Source of the DNA: Bacteroidales bacterium
Lineage (GTDB): Bacteria; Bacteroidota; Bacteroidia; Bacteroidales; Muribaculaceae
DNA: 64,000 nucleotides
Assembly (NCBI GenBank): GCA_015061005.1
Contig: SUXJ01000002.1
Span: 155,430-219,429 of the forward strand
Reading direction: 5' to 3'
Every line of letters starts with the position of its first letter. Within the stretch, counting starts at the first letter, position 1. Of this stretch, positions 63,934 through 64,000 are shown piece by piece. The position numbers and the translations under genes were made by a program. The notes below the pieces were generated by a model that worked only from the letters and a program-made list of their open reading frames with translations, was not told where the DNA came from and did not search any database.

Positions 63934-64000
63934 TTAAGCAGCCTTCGTTACGTAAAAGAATTCTGTTGCGTAACAACATAAATCGAGGGGCATACAAAGC
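63934..64000 (-). CDS. C-terminal end of an unidentified minus-strand gene
   Basis: An open frame of 21 codons enters from the right edge and ends ...LDLCCYATEFFYVTKAA at TAA 63934-63936. It is followed on the minus strand by the hairpin at 63874-63916. It could be the C-terminus of a transposase or another protein; too short to tell. Confidence 0.3.
   Translation of the reverse strand, partial: LCMPLDLCCYATEFFYVTKAA

Noticed and set aside
1..64000. CRISPR arrays, prophage, rRNA operons or long direct repeats
   Set aside because: None seen on reading through; the muramidase at 45.3 kb has no phage neighbours.

Overview
The window reads as chromosome of a Bacteroidales bacterium; Muribaculaceae is my best guess, from overall protein flavour rather than a marker search. 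Support for Bacteroidota: repeated promoters of the TTG - 19/20 bp - TAnnTTTG type, a gingipain-like type IX secretion sortase (PorU), DUF1573 and DUF4924 proteins, an N-terminally extended NusB, a long alpha-2-macroglobulin and many SusC-era style outer-membrane barrels. Gene density is high and most genes sit in tightly spaced or overlapping co-directional runs.

Layout. 1-1.0 kb: partial prs behind tRNA-Leu(UAG), minus strand. 1.0-12.1 kb (+): an ECF sigma factor with a small membrane partner, a secreted helical protein and a 1651-residue alpha-2-macroglobulin, then coaD, an S41 protease, two DUF1573 proteins and meaB. 12.2-16.4 kb (+): a lipoprotein, tpiA with a small membrane protein, an Lrp regulator overlapping a pseudokinase, and a YghO-like acetyltransferase. 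16.4-18.45 kb is the only clearly decayed stretch: an orphan promoter and hairpin, a gene broken by two stops and a frameshift, and an acetyltransferase split by one in-frame stop. 18.45-21.5 kb (-): uvrA and a small overlapping gene.

21.7-26.7 kb (+) is the most interesting accessory block: a cytidylyltransferase fused to a PLP enzyme, an ornithine-cyclodeaminase-like protein, a Wzx-type flippase and a LicD-family transferase, packed with almost no gaps. Together they suggest making an activated phospho-amine and attaching it to an exported surface glycan. 26.6-33.4 kb (-): murein transglycosylase, upp, an outer-membrane barrel, a large TPR protein, DUF4924. 33.6-38.1 kb (+): HU, an M3 peptidase, and gmd-fcl for GDP-L-fucose. 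38.1-43.7 kb (-): cdd, tilS, ddl, pyrC, a polyprenol-phosphate mannosyltransferase and an OmpH-like lipoprotein. 43.9-46.1 kb (+): pepD and a muramidase. 46.1-51.9 kb (-): rex, a degenerate FAH-fold protein, porU and an Omp85-like barrel in one run, so a redox repressor heads a secretion operon. 52.0-57.3 kb (+): C69 dipeptidase, queF, queC, priA. 57.4-59.7 kb (-): small membrane protein, purT, Crp/Fnr regulator. 59.9-63.9 kb (+): efp, nusB, yajC, a YbbR protein, coaE, a terminator, then the edge of something on the minus strand.

No CRISPR array, complete insertion sequence, prophage or rRNA was seen. Functional calls come from motif and family recognition by eye; no search was run.
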